In this document: positions 1-10,085 of the stretch, piece by piece
Layout: every line of letters starts with the position of its first letter
How positions within the stretch are numbered: position 1 is the first letter of the stretch
DNA from: Triatoma infestans
Lineage: Eukaryota; Arthropoda; Insecta; Hemiptera; Reduviidae
Reading direction: 5' to 3'
DNA: 64,000 nucleotides
Assembly: GCA_011037195.1 (NCBI GenBank)
Contig: JAAEAF010002740.1
Coordinates: 24,105 to 88,104 of the forward strand
Translations under genes and position numbers: made by a program
Notes under the pieces: generated by a model
What the model saw: only the letters and a program-made list of their open reading frames with translations
The model's database searches: none
What the model was told of the DNA's origin: nothing

Positions 1-550
1 AGTTTAATAGACAATTCTGTCATCTAAATAATGTTAATTAGAATTAGATATGTTGTAGAAATTCTGGGTTTGAAAAAAATCTGATGACCGGAAGTGCGTT
101 TAATTTACCACTTTACTAAATGATTTTTTTTTTTCATTTTTTTACGACTATCTCAAACATGGCTCCGACGATTTTCTTGAAACTTCGTAAATAAACTACA
201 CATACAAAGATGTACAACTTTTATTTGAAACATTTCTGTGGAAAAATTCATTTGAGGGCACTTTTAGGGAGGGGAGGTGTTATGTTTTGGTCTAAAGTGT
301 TATCATAGTTGATTATACAATTCTATTATCCAAATCAAATTAATTAGAAATAAATAGATGGTCAAAGTTCCGAGTTTCAAGGAAATTAGTTAACCGGAAG
401 TGGGTTTTCTGAACAGTTTTTTTTTTCAGTTTTGACGATACACTTTTCAGTTTTTTCATTAAATTTGGTACACTTACTATAAAATTTGTCAATTTCGAAT
501 TTTGAAAATTGGAGTAAGAGCAAGTTGTGTGAATGTTTCATACCAGATTT
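1..550 (+). repeat. Rep-A copy, 3' two thirds
   Basis: This is a non-coding interspersed repeat found at least a dozen times in the window. The copy enters from the window edge and contains two of its roughly 295-bp internal modules. Each module carries the phrases gattttctcaaa/catggctccgacg, acttttatttgaaacattt, a G-rich run (ggggagg) and accggaagtg. It ends with the family's conserved 3' end, ggagtaagag followed by gtttcataccagattttt near 510-548. No coding potential was seen. A SINE-1 copy abuts the 3' end. Confidence 0.8.
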
Positions 551-792
551 TTTCAATTTAAGACACGTCAATTATTGTTTTAATTTAAGACGCGTCAATC
601 ATTGTAGCCCGGAATCTTCACAGTGTACTGTCGGCCTCCGGACAGTATTCTCGTTTCAGACAACACTGTCCTTCACTGGACAGTGAGCTGTAGAGATTCC
701 TGGGAAGAAAAATGTTTAAGGGCAGCGGTGCTGGACTTGAATCCGAGACTACCGCACTGATAGTCCGGCACGCTATCACTGAGATAATCCCT
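551..792 (-). mobile_element. tRNA-derived SINE-1, minus strand
   Basis: On the minus strand this reads as a tRNA-like head (degenerate B box near 740-755, A box near 765-785) followed by the family body. The body holds the hairpin-forming ggacagtg...cactgtcc segment, and the end is a gacgcg(t/c)..ttaaatt tail. Two tails occur in tandem (about 551-576 and 577-600), so one SINE end lies on the remains of another or the tail was duplicated. It sits directly against the 3' end of a Rep-A copy. SINEs are Pol III transcribed and mobilised by LINE proteins in trans. Confidence 0.8.
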
Positions 793-884
793 ATATATTT
801 GTATAAATATATAAAGTATCCCTTAATAAGTGTGAATAGGAAACTTCTGACACTTCTGTCAAATAAATAACTATTATTGGTTCC

Positions 885-1225
885 TGTAATAGGATCGGAT
901 AAGCAGAGAGAAACACAAAATTGACAATCTAGTTATTCGCTACTTAGGCCACTAAGAGTGGGAGACTCTGTATGTATACAGCCGAGCCCTACAAGGGAAC
1001 AGTTTTTTACAATAGTTTATGACCAAGTTAACAACGAGCCAGCAACCTTCTACTACCTCTCTCATCAATCAGTCTGTATCTCTCGCTATCTAACTTCTTT
1101 ATACTTGTAAAGTCCTTACAGCTTGTGAGTTCATTTCATTATACACTGTTCAGAATAATATTCTAGCCTATTTCATCCTATAATCCATTCTCTCTAATTT
1201 CTCTCTTTTTCTCACATCAATTTGA
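885..1225 (+). mobile_element. Solo LTR, family L (341 bp)
   Basis: The segment begins with TGTAATAGGATC and runs to the next TGTAATAGGATC at 1226. It contains a gcagagagaaacacaa block, ttaggccactaagagtggga, a TATA-like gtatgtatac and pyrimidine-rich stretches typical of retrotransposon LTRs. Related sequences occur at 7544-7880, about 37640-37890 and about 44045-44278. They share the order start, agagagaa block, taggcc block, TATA. No internal retroviral coding region is adjacent, so it is called a solo LTR. The 3' boundary is set only by the next copy. Confidence 0.55.
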
Positions 1226-1393
1226 TGTAATAGGATCCGAAGAGCAGTGAGAAACACAAAATTGACAATCTAGTTACTCGCCACTTAGGCTCACTTAGCG
1301 CATATACAGAGTGTCCCATTCTTGTCTGGCCTAAGTAGCGAGTAACTAGATTGTCAGTTTTGTGTTTCTCTCTGCTCTTCGGATCCTATTACA
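1226..1393. repeat. Head-to-head LTR palindrome
   Basis: The first 65 bp of the family L LTR (1226-1290, plus) face an inverted copy (1329-1393, minus), with a 38-bp spacer between. The arms differ at only a few positions. The minus arm continues into LTR sequence (cagacaagaatgggacac, about 1307-1328), while the plus arm stops at ttaggc. The result is two LTR 5' ends pointing toward each other, directly after a complete LTR. Confidence 0.8.
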
Positions 1394-2190
1394 GTCCCCA
1401 TTCATATATAAAAGAAAGTCACATAAAGAATTTTATCAATCAATATTTTGTTTTCAACATGCATAATAATGATTTGTAATATAATATTTTCCTAGCTTCA
1501 CTCAATTAACAATAAAAACATATTTATAAATGTTTATCAGTTAGTATATAACATGGCTTAGAAGGAGAAATCTATGTTTAATATAAAATATTATAATACA
1601 GTTTAACTAAAAGTATTCCTTGAAGTATTGTAAAAAAAAAAAAAAAAAATGAAATAAATTGTTCTTGAAATAAAGCTGACACTTTTTTAAATAATTTTAC
1701 CCCAATTAGCATCACTAATTTATTTTGAAATGTCGTATAAAATTGTCCATAAACTACCTGAAGTAATCATTTGTTATCTGTCATCAGCAGAAGTTTCTAG
1801 TCTCTAGTTGACTGATGTTAAGAGTTCAACAAAAAAATATTATCTAGTAGATTATAACAAGTATTGTGCTGTTTCTATTTAGAATGGTAATAAAGCAACA
1901 AGTTTTCTAAAAAATGTAATGCGTAAAATCTCCTGTAGATGGCAGTTATAGCAATCAATCGTTTTGTAAATTGATGGATTTATCTGTTGGGTAATTACAA
2001 ATTGGATTTTCGTCTTTCAGTCACTTTATTTATTTTTTTTTTTTTTTGTGGTTTTCCTTGTTTATTATATTTTTCTAACTGTGTACCCATATTCATTTTT
2101 CTAAATTCTGGTCCAACTACTAAAAATAATAGTTCTGAATATGTAGTTGGGTCTACAGTGCTGGGATAACTTCTATACTCCATTTAAATT
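1394..2190. other. AT-rich stretch, nothing recognised
   Basis: It contains an 18-bp A run near 1632-1649 and a T run near 2031-2047. The short ORFs at 1987-2183 overlap the homopolymer on both strands and look accidental. No TE protein similarity was seen. Confidence 0.6.
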
Positions 2191-2234
2191 GGTTCTAACT
2201 GGTTGGCATCCATTGCCAGAGTAGGGAAATAAGA

Positions 2235-3190
2235 TCCTGATTAAGACGGATGTTAAGGTGTGTCTGTATGCCTTCTCTAATAGCAGGAACCCATTATCCT
2301 CTAATAGAAAGCGTCAGAAGAAAAGTGCTTCATTAAAACAAGAGTACGGGATTGACGAAATTTTATCCTGGGCGAAAGGGCACTCTGGAGGAAACGAAGT
2401 GGCGGACCCTCTGGCAAAAGAAGCTTCTTATAACAGAGAGCTGAAAGAAGTTTATCAAAAAGTGCCTAAGTCCTACTTGAAAAGAATCTTGAGAGAGAAA
2501 AGCCTAAGAGAATGGAACAGAGATGGCAAGATTCTCAGACCGGCTCTGTCAGACCAAACAGTTTTTCCCTACGGTTAGGCAGAGAATGCAAGTAAATCTG
2601 AAACAGAGCTACAGACAAACGCAGATTCTGTCAGGATACGGCCATGTGAGAGCATATTTGAAACGATTCCTTATTCAAGAGGATAGCTCCCTGTCCATGC
2701 GATGGAGTCATAGAACAGACTGTGGAACATCTGATATTCAGCTGCAAACTTCAGGAGGCGTCCAGATTATCCCTACTCAAAAAGGTATTGCTGACTAACT
2801 ACACTTGGCCAGTCAGCCTCATAGAACTGACATCACCTGATCTTTACAATGAATTCTTCAATTAGATTCAGAAAATAGATTTCAATATTTTATAAATAGT
2901 AATGTTCAAATAATAGGGATGTATTATATGTATATAAGTTTATGTGTATATATGCTGTGTTTGCATGTGGTTTGTGTGTTGATTGTGTGGTGTACTGTGG
3001 GTCTGTGTTACATCTGTGTTCGTCATACGTATATATAAATGTTTATATATTTCATTCGGAAGATCTTATTTAATTGAATTAAAAATTGTAAATACTTATT
3101 TGTAAATATTATTCAATTTTTGTTCATCTATTGTATTGATATTCTTAAAATTACACTGTAATATATGTATATGGAGCATGTGGAAAATAA
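2235..3190 (+). mobile_element. LINE 3' end (RNase H and CCHC knuckle)
   Basis: This is the remnant of the 3' part of a non-LTR retrotransposon ORF2. In one frame, 2258-2578 holds the RNase H signature SWAKGHSGGNEVADPLAKEA (usual form W-x-x-GHxGxxGNExADxLAK). Downstream, after at least one frame change, 2677-2868 reads a C-terminal zinc knuckle of the form CPC...H..C, with the VEHLIFSC phrase, and ends at a TAG near 2868. About 320 bp of AT-rich 3' UTR follows, up to an aataaa at 3187 next to Rep-A. The endonuclease and RT are missing, so this is a 5'-truncated, frameshifted copy. It is probably of the R1/I/Jockey assemblage. Confidence 0.7.
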
Positions 3191-3560
3191 ACTCCTCCTC
3201 AATAGGGATACTATTGTGGGAAAAAAATCCTAGTATCGCTAGGATGTCCTATTTTAGAAATTGAGTTTTCACCGTAATTACATGTTTCGAGTACGAAAAA
3301 TATGTTTTTAGCGAATGATCTGTGTGCAAAATATATATATGTGTATTTGTGTATGTGTGAATCAAATAACTCAAAAAAAAAAAAAAATCGGAGAAAATGC
3401 GAATTGTTATTCCGTTTAGGTTACTAACACCGCATTTAATAGGAATGTTTTGGGCAAATTCCAGGAGATGCGAATTTACTGAATGATTCTTCTTTTTTTT
3501 CAGCTTTTTGCGATTTTCTCAAAAACGGTTCCAGCGATTTTTTTGTAAACTTTCAATATT
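3191..3560 (+). repeat. Rep-A copy, degraded 5' part
   Basis: The head of Rep-A is recognisable from gagttttcaccg, tttttagcgaatgatctgtg, a gt-rich microsatellite, attccgtttagg and the module phrase gcgattttctcaaaaacgg. It is strongly diverged and stops before the end of the first module. Confidence 0.65.
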
Positions 3561-3898
3561 CATGTTCCAATAATTTCCAAGATTTGGTAGATGTGTTGTA
3601 TGTGTGTATGTTGTGTGTAGCACGAACGGTATTGAAAGGGCTTAAGCGTGTAAGTTTTAGAGAAGACAGATGTTTAAGATATAGAGAATAAGAACCAGTG
3701 TTTTAAATAGATAATTTAACTATATATTAATTTAATAACTCTACAAACAGCATTTATTTGTTAATATTATAATGAAAGAACTTATATGGAAACTCTTGCA
3801 TTTTATATTACATTGTACGAGGGTCATTCAATAAGTAACGAGACAAATCACTGTAGCTCAAAAACGATTTATTTAATCACTACAAAACTTTGGCTACT

Positions 3899-4824
3899 AT
3901 GATGTGATGGCAAGAAGAAAGAAGATATAATTTTTAATAATTTATAAATCTAAAAATTATAACTAGTGGTTCCAGCCAGCCGCTATCTGCAGGTCAAGAA
4001 CCGCGGCAAAACCCTTTCAAACAGGGGTCGATATACAGTGAAAAGAACTGCCGGCGAAACCCTTTCAAACAGGGGTCAATACACAGACAAAAGAACCGCC
4101 GCCGGCAAAACCCTTTCATACAAGGGTCAATGTACACCTGGCCTGTATTTCCTTCTTGCAAGGGTCAATGTACACTCAAGAGGACACCTGGCCACCATCT
4201 GTCATCAGAGCGTCGCCACCCCAGCCTTTGTTAACTACCGAGGTCAATATACTACGAAAGATGTCTCAGTGTGGACGTACTTACACATCAGCCGATGTGT
4301 GAGTGATGCAAATATAAACGTCGCCCCACTGGAGGAGGGGATCAGTTACATATGAGTTAAGTGCCAGAGCAGTTATACACGAGTATTCCATCAGTTATTC
4401 ATTTAGTTATCAAACAGTCAAGTGCCAGTACATCAGTATCACATCAGTTACCAATCAATACACATCAGTTACAAGATCAGTATTCTACGAGTTCACAACC
4501 AGTACGAGATCAGTTACAAGTTATTAGTCAGTTAGACAGCAGTTCACGTCAGTTAAGTTTCACACATCGCAAGCGCGTCCCTAGTCAAGGTTTTAAACAC
4601 TATTCCTTTAATATTTATTAATCATTTCATAATTCTTATATTCATTTACAATTGTGCATCTTAGTTTTTCTATTTCAAAACACTTTAATTTATTTGTTAA
4701 AATATAGTTTATTTTCATAAATTAGTAGTACGTATTTCGAATAACAATTCTCTAAAACTCTCCAACTAACAATCACTTACTCCTCACTACAACTACCGAT
4801 ACCAAGACATCTGATTCCAATACA
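3899..4824. mobile_element. Probable solo LTR inside mariner (926 bp)
   Basis: This 926-bp segment interrupts the mariner between ggctact (3892-3898) and ctact (4825-4829). The 5-bp CTACT target duplication and the clean rejoining of mariner sequence across it define the insertion. Inside are four imperfect repeats of a (g/a)aaaccctttcaaacaggg unit (4009-4170) and a long pyrimidine/CAGTTA-rich stretch (4370-4560). No protein was recognised, and the ORFs at 3966-4355 and 4361-4621 look like by-products of the repeats. A 4-5 bp target duplication and this size fit a gypsy- or BEL-type solo LTR, but the ends are not clean TG...CA, so the class is inferred. Confidence 0.55.
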
Positions 4825-4839
4825 CTACTTTCCAACATA

Positions 4840-5790
4840 GTCCCCAGCAACATTTATATACTTGTCCCAAGTTCTTCTAATTAGTGTATGCCTCTGACAT
4901 AAAATTCTTTAGGTTGATCTCGAAGCCACTTTTGCAACTGATTTTTAACTTCTTCATTGGATTGCAAATGTTTCACACGTGTAGCCTCGTTAAGGGGTCT
5001 AAACAAATGGAACTCCGATGGGACGAGTTCGGGGCTGCAGGGAGGATGTGCAAGGATCTCCCACCTCAGTTTCTTTGTGGGCGTCCGTAAGTTATATTGG
5101 AACCCATCTCGCACAAGATTTCTTGTATTGCAGCTTATTCTGAATAATATTATGCACATTTCCAACATTGGCGTGCACTTCATCAGCAATCACTTCAACA
5201 GTAATACGCCTGTTGTCCTGAATTAACGCGTTATTGCGAGTGAGGAAGTTGCAGCTTCAATCGGTCGCCCACGTCGTTGCTGTGTCACAGACACTTACAC
5301 GGTCATTTTTAAACTGTTCTGCGCATTTGTAAAGTTCAAACAATTATTTCTATAAACACTTTCAACATTCTTTCGGGGATTTCACTACCTTTGGTACCCT
5401 CTGCAACTAAAAATCTAATAACTGAGGTTGTACTTTTCCAAGGTGCAATGCTCGAGCGGTCTCGCCATTGGTAACTGAATTTTTTTTTTTTTTTTTTTAA
5501 ATTTAAGGGCGTCTCACATCTGTGGTCATTTGCGCCCGGAGCCTTCTCAGTGCACTGCCGGCCTCCGGACAGTGTTCTCTCGTTACAGACAACACTGTCC
5601 ATCACCGGACAGTGAGCTGTAGAGGCTCCTAGGAAGAGAAAATCTAAGGGTAGCACGGCTGGATTCGAACCCGTGATCTCCGCGTTGCTAGTCCATCGCG
5701 CTACCACTGAGCTAATCCCTTCCCTATTGTTAACTGAATACATTTGATGTTATGCTTACCAAATACTCTCGATCAGCTGATGAGAAACTA
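4840..5790 (-). pseudogene. Mariner transposase remnant
   Basis: The minus strand near 5730-5336 gives the N-terminal part (STTSVIRFLVAEGTKGSEI and the following segment of the helix-turn-helix DNA-binding region), split by the SINE. Minus strand 5189-4881 gives the C-terminal end, including PPCSPELVPSEFHLFRPLNE, which corresponds to the region of the third catalytic Asp in mariner (usual form PPYSPDLAPSDxHLF). In this copy the residue before LVPS is Glu instead of Asp. The central catalytic region, with the first two Asp, is absent. Several frame changes are present. It cannot encode a working enzyme. Confidence 0.8.
5480..5725 (-). mobile_element. SINE-1 in mariner, 13-bp TSD
   Basis: This is a nearly complete minus-strand SINE-1. 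It shows the tRNA-like head with B box complement (ggattcgaacccg, about 5662-5674) and A box complement (ccactgagctaatccc, about 5704-5719), the ggacagtg/cactgtcc body, a gacgccc..ttaaattt tail and a T run (A tail on the sense strand). It is flanked by attg(g/t)taactgaa at 5467-5479 and 5726-5738, a 13-bp target duplication with one mismatch, as expected for LINE-mediated insertion. It landed inside the deleted mariner. Confidence 0.9.
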
Positions 5791-5892
5791 AGTACAAGGA
5801 TGCCAACTTAACAAACGTAAATTGCTGCATTGATTAAACAAACCGTTTCTGAGTTACAGCGATTTGTCTCGCTGCTTATTGAATGACCGTCG

Positions 5893-6825
5893 TACTTGAT
5901 TTGTTCAACTTCTTGGCACACTGATTGTTGTCAGACAAATCATACTCGTTGAAATCAGTAAGACAACTCATCAGGCAATGCTTTTGGAATACACTGATGA
6001 AATAATGCTCGTCTCTTGGTACTAAAAGTCTGCCCTTTAAATTTGTTTTCTAGGGGTGGGATAAAAGACAATAGTGACCTAGTTCTCCGACCTCTTTTGT
6101 AACGGTGTCTTGTACCTGTGTTTAGCCCCTTTGCCATCCAGCGTATTGACAAATTTCCATTAAAAATTATATTATTTAAAATATAGTATATATTTCCAAT
6201 TATTTTTATTTTACCACTACTATAACGATTTTCGCTTAACTTACCATTTTCTATTTGTGAACATATTTGTCGGAAAAAACTGATTTCTAATCATTTTGGC
6301 GGAATTCGTGGCATTCAATTTCTAATGTTATATGAATTGGTTCAATGTTACTGGCGCTCTCTTTTGGACTATAATTTAATCCAGTTTACTATCTGTTGGT
6401 ACTTGTAACCCCTTGCACCTCATCATATCAGGAAAAATGACTAAATATTTAAGTTTAAAGGAAAATTGTCTTCCTTTATGTACAATAGTAAAAGAAAGTC
6501 GGTGAGAGTTTTTCACATCAGGTTTTTATTAATAATAATATATTGTATTTATGAATATATGCAAATTACAGAATGGATGGTGCGTTACATTAATTATAAA
6601 ACATATATGACAAATATAAAATAAATGCAAAATAGCAGATTATAATTAAACAAAAATAATAATCAAATAAATAGAATAATAATGATAATTACAATAATGA
6701 ATACAAGAATATTATGGATCAATATTAAATGTACTTTATTTTAGAAATTTATATATAAAATAATAAATAATATTTACTTGTTTAAATATCTTTTATATAT
6801 TTAATAAAATTTATATTATTATCCT
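5893..6825. other. AT-rich stretch, mostly nothing
   Basis: Nothing coding was recognised. A diverged Rep-A 3' end (agtaaaagaaag then tttttcacatcaggttttt) lies at about 6486-6528. The rest, particularly 6530-6820, is A/T-rich with short microsatellite-like runs. Confidence 0.55.
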
Positions 6826-7260
6826 GATCTGAGGCCTGGACCATTCCAAAGACCGACGAACACCGTTTGCAGGTGTTTGAGCGGAAGCGACTGCGCAAAA
6901 TCTATGGCCCAGTACTGAAGATACGATCTGGTGCCGTTGAAAGAATAGAGAACTGTATATAACGAAGAAGCCCCCAGTAGTAGCTTGGATCAGGTTAAAC
7001 AGACTGAGATGGGCGGGCCATGTGGCAAGGCTGAGTGCCGACGAAATTCCTTCCAAACTACTGCGCGAGACCCCAAATAGAAAACGGAGGGTTGGAAGAC
7101 CCAGATTGCGTTGGCATGATGGAATTGCCCAGGACACGAGGAATATCCTCGAACTGCGGAACTGGATGGCGGCCGCTAAAAATAGGGACGACTGGCGGAA
7201 ACATATTGAGGAGGCCAAGACCCAAAACACTGGGTTGTAGAGCCAGGAAAGAAGAAGAAG
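6826..7260 (+). mobile_element. RTE-type LINE 3' fragment
   Basis: The reading near 6836-6950 gives the segment after the RT fingers/palm (DEHRLQVFERKRLRKIYGPV). Positions 6985-7240 give the C-terminal tail RLRWAGHVARLSADEIPSKL...GRPRLRWHDGI ending at TAG near 7240. This 'R-W-x-GHV-x-R ... GRPRLRW' tail is the hallmark of RTE-like elements in arthropods. A stop separates the two parts. The 3' end carries a (gaa)n tail (7248-7260), also typical of RTE elements. The copy is 5'-truncated and dead. Confidence 0.8.
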
Positions 7261-7543
7261 ATCCTTATCTTTGGTAGGACATAATAAATATACTTAAAAA
7301 AATGGGTTCCTTTACAGTTAATTATACCCTTTTCGAAGTTTATGGGTCGGAAAATTTTTCAAATCTATTTTTATTGTTAAAAAAAAAATAATATATATAT
7401 ATTTTTTCTTTCTAATTTTGATTAAAATGAATCATCTGATAAAACTGCTTATGTGAAAAACTGTAGAGAAAAATTTTTGTATAATCTAGTATATTTTGAT
7501 GTACGTTACGATCGCTGTAATTGATGTTGTAAAAGGTTCGATC
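7261..7543. other. AT-rich, nothing recognised
   Basis: An A/T-rich spacer between the RTE fragment and an LTR, with an atat run near 7390-7403. No gene or repeat family was identified. Confidence 0.5.
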
Positions 7544-7880
7544 TGTAATAGCTTCCGAAAACGGGATCTAAAGCAGAGAGAGAGAGAGAGGGGGGAGAGA
7601 CTGTCTCACTCACTAGTTTAGGCCAGACTGGAGTGGGAGAAATTGTTTAAATACAGCTGTGTCAGCCATAGGAGGGAGTCTATCGACAGTCTTGCAGCAG
7701 AGTTCATACAGCAGTCACAACGCGTCATCAATCTTTCTCTTTACTTCTCACTACCATTTTATACATTTTAGTGTAAAGTCCAGGCGTTTGTGCTACTTTT
7801 CGACTATACAGTGTTCACTCATACTTCTAGTTTATTTATCTATATAACCATATTTTCTCTCCTTCTGAAACCCATTATAG
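7544..7880 (+). mobile_element. Solo LTR, family L
   Basis: It starts TGTAATAGCTTCCG at 7544, then shows a gcagagagag block (an AG microsatellite, 7570-7605), ttaggccagactggagtggga, a TATA-like tttaaatac and pyrimidine-rich sequence ending near cccattatag. The order of blocks matches the LTR at 885-1225. The 3' end and any target duplication are unclear, and there is no internal coding region. Confidence 0.5.
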
Positions 7881-7904
7881 GTCGCAAAAAAAAATACAGC
7901 TCTT

Positions 7905-8160
7905 TTTTCAAATTTTCACCGACGTTTCGGCAAATTTATTTCTTTGTTTAGGGTAAAAATTTTCCTTTTTGACTTTTTTAAAAACTGTAGCAGTTTAACT
8001 TGTGATATACCATCACTATGTGTTGAATTTACACTTGGTAAACAACTTGATTGACATTTGATCAACACTTGGTGATGGTATATCAGAAACTATAGTTTTT
8101 AAGAAATTCAAAAAGGAAGAAGGCAGTAAATTTGCCGAAACTTCGGTGAATATTGGAAAA
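7905..8160. repeat. Inverted repeat with GAAAC-hairpin motif
   Basis: The left arm, about 7905-8018, is the imperfect reverse complement of the right arm, about 8070-8160. Each arm holds the same short structure reading outward: ggc...gcc stem, then gaaac, then a (g/t)tcggtgaa end (7914-7935 on the minus strand, 8120-8150 on the plus strand). This resembles the stem II-GAAA-stem III part of hammerhead-like motifs seen more clearly at 40.7, 45.8 and 47.4 kb. No protein coding was seen. Confidence 0.6.
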
Positions 8161-8970
8161 AAAAGTGTTGTTTTTTTGTGTGATCCAAACCTCAACATCC
8201 ATAATCTAGAATCATTTAAGGAATTCCATTTATCTTGTTTTCTTGTGATAACTAACTTGCTCTGGAATTACTTTGGACCGCATGTGATACCTGTCGAACA
8301 ACTTACCAATGCTTTAGGCCGTCTTTTTTATCGCTTAATATTTTTGATCACATCCGCTCTTCCCTTATTCTTTCGCTTCTTATCCCTTGACTTATTATTA
8401 TTCCAAATACTAAAATTGAATATGTAATTGTTCCTATATTACTGGTAGACATATTGCTGTCTCCTTTTCATTAGTAATTACTATACCAATTGACAAGAAG
8501 AAAAATGAAAATAAGTCTATCTGAGAAACTCTCTATTGCTAAATTTTTTGATAAGCCCCACAAAAAATTCTTTGTGTGAACCAATTTTAATAGACTAACT
8601 AAAAAAAAAATTGTTGATCCTAATTTAAGTTATATTATATATTAAATATAATCTAATATATAATATGTTTGTGATAACGGAATTCGATTTAATACTTTGC
8701 TTTGATTGTTTCATATTACTATTTCATTTGTTTCATGGATTTAGTCATGTTTATTGCATTTAATATATAGATATTTGAGAAGTTATGTAAGTAATAAATA
8801 AATGGAAATATATGCTATATTTATATTGGTTATTATAGTTGTATTAGGTAATTATAGAAATGGTTTATCCGATTATTTAAAAATTTATTTTGATAATTTA
8901 TTTTAGTTTATAACAAGTTTATTATTATGGAATCATGATGTATTGCTATTTTTGATATAATTATGATTAC
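8161..8970. other. AT-rich stretch, nothing recognised
   Basis: An ORF of 93 codons (8146-8427) is rich in Leu/Phe/Ile and matches nothing I recognise. It starts inside the inverted repeat and is probably accidental. The remainder is A/T-rich. Confidence 0.5.
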
Positions 8971-8985
8971 TTTGCTTGTATTGTA

Positions 8986-10070
8986 GATTAGATTAGATTA
9001 GATTGGGGAGGGCCAGGCCAGGCCTCATTCCACTGCGACCTACATTGAGAGGTCTATTGTGGATCCCCTGGGTTTATAGCACATCCTTCAGCTTTCTCTC
9101 TTAATCAGGCCTAGCAAAGCTGAAAGTGGCTCCGTCATGAACCTCATGGCTTCGGGATTACTAGTCCCCGGTTAAAGAAAGCTTGTTCTTGCCAGTCCGG
9201 CACACTCACAAAGGATGTGCACCGGGGTTTCCTCCTCGGTCCTGCAGAAACGGCATAATGCGATGTCTGCAAGTAATAAATGGTGCATGTGCCTATTCAG
9301 CTGCAATGCCCTGTTAGTAGCCCACTATAAGCCTTATATCCCTTCGGATCCCTAGTAAATTTATGCAAATGTCTCTTAATGAAGAGTTTCGCCTGCCTCT
9401 GCCCTGGCGTACATTCCCACCATCGCAGACGCTGGTATTCTATCCATTCCTTGATAGAAGCGTGAATGAGGCTCCTGGGTAATCCGCAGAAGGGGTCTGG
9501 GCATGTAAAGAATCCTTCGAGCCCTCTCGCGCCTTGGCATCCGCCCTTTCGTTAGTAAGGAACACCGCATGGCCCGGCACCCAGGCGAGTGTCAGCTTAT
9601 TCCGAGCACCCACCTCGGTTAGGGCAGATAGGCAGTCCCACACCAGTCTTAAAACTATTTGGTGTGAGGAAAGTGCCTTCAGGGCTGCCTGACTACTGGA
9701 GTATATGGCCACTCTTCTACCCACTAACCCTTGCCTTATAATCTCCCTAGCGCAGAGTTGTAACGCCACGACTTCAGCCTGAAAGACCGTGGCGTACTTC
9801 CCTAGGCTGGCCTTAATCTTAACTTTAGGCCTGCCTCCATAGACCCCCGCTCCGACCCCAGTCGGAGTTTTAGAGCCGTCTGTATATCAGACCGAGTTAC
9901 CGAGCAGAGGGGGATCCCTGTCCCATTCATCCCTAATCGGTATGACAATGTGGAAGTTCCTTTCAAAATAAAACTTGGGAACCAGCCTATCGGTAGGCAT
10001 GCCAAGTACCTGGTCAGCCTTAACTTCTTCTATCAACCTCTGGTTAACAGAATCATGCCTAGAGGCGAAG
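8986..10070 (-). mobile_element. 5'-truncated LINE with 15-bp TSD
   Basis: A minus-strand non-LTR retrotransposon insertion of 1085 bp. The target duplication tttgcttgtattgta is perfect at 8971-8985 and 10071-10085. The 3' end carries a gatta repeat tail (8986-9002). Reading the minus strand, RNase H begins near 9900 (YTDGSKTPTG region, in pieces) and continues at 9769-9440 with the segment AIYSSSQAALKALSSHQIV (the usual Asp of 'YSDSQAA' is Ser here) and WVPGHA...NERADAKAREGS. The C-terminal zinc knuckle region (CRFC..EEETPVH) lies near 9270-9215. Frame changes and stops are scattered through it. The 5' truncation and TSD show target-primed reverse transcription. Confidence 0.88.
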
Positions 10071-10085
10071 TTTGCTTGTATTGTA

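Larger units (their letters stand above)
3818..5892 (-). mobile_element. Internally deleted mariner with two insertions
   Basis: The terminal inverted repeats match over about 45 bp with several mismatches. The left end starts CGAGGGTCATTCAATAAG at 3818 and the right end is its complement ending at 5892. Both are flanked by TA (3816-3817 and 5893-5894), as expected for Tc1/mariner. The element is 2075 bp, but a probable solo LTR (3899-4824) and a SINE (5480-5725) are inserted in it. Removing them leaves about 0.9 kb, short of the usual 1.3 kb, so the middle of the transposase gene is deleted. The element is dead and non-autonomous, and it serves as a landing site for later elements. Confidence 0.85.

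Noticed and set aside
4009..4170. CRISPR-like short repeats
   Set aside because: The repeats are degenerate, spacers are similar to one another, and the sequence is plainly eukaryotic and inside a transposable element.
3966..4621. ORFs of 129 and 86 codons, Gln/Ser/Thr-rich
   Set aside because: They lie in the probable solo LTR and derive from its short tandem and CAGTTA-rich stretch; no protein family recognised.
8986..9004. gatta/ttag-like run considered as telomeric (TTAGG)n
   Set aside because: The unit is gatta, short, and is the 3' tail of a LINE with target duplication.
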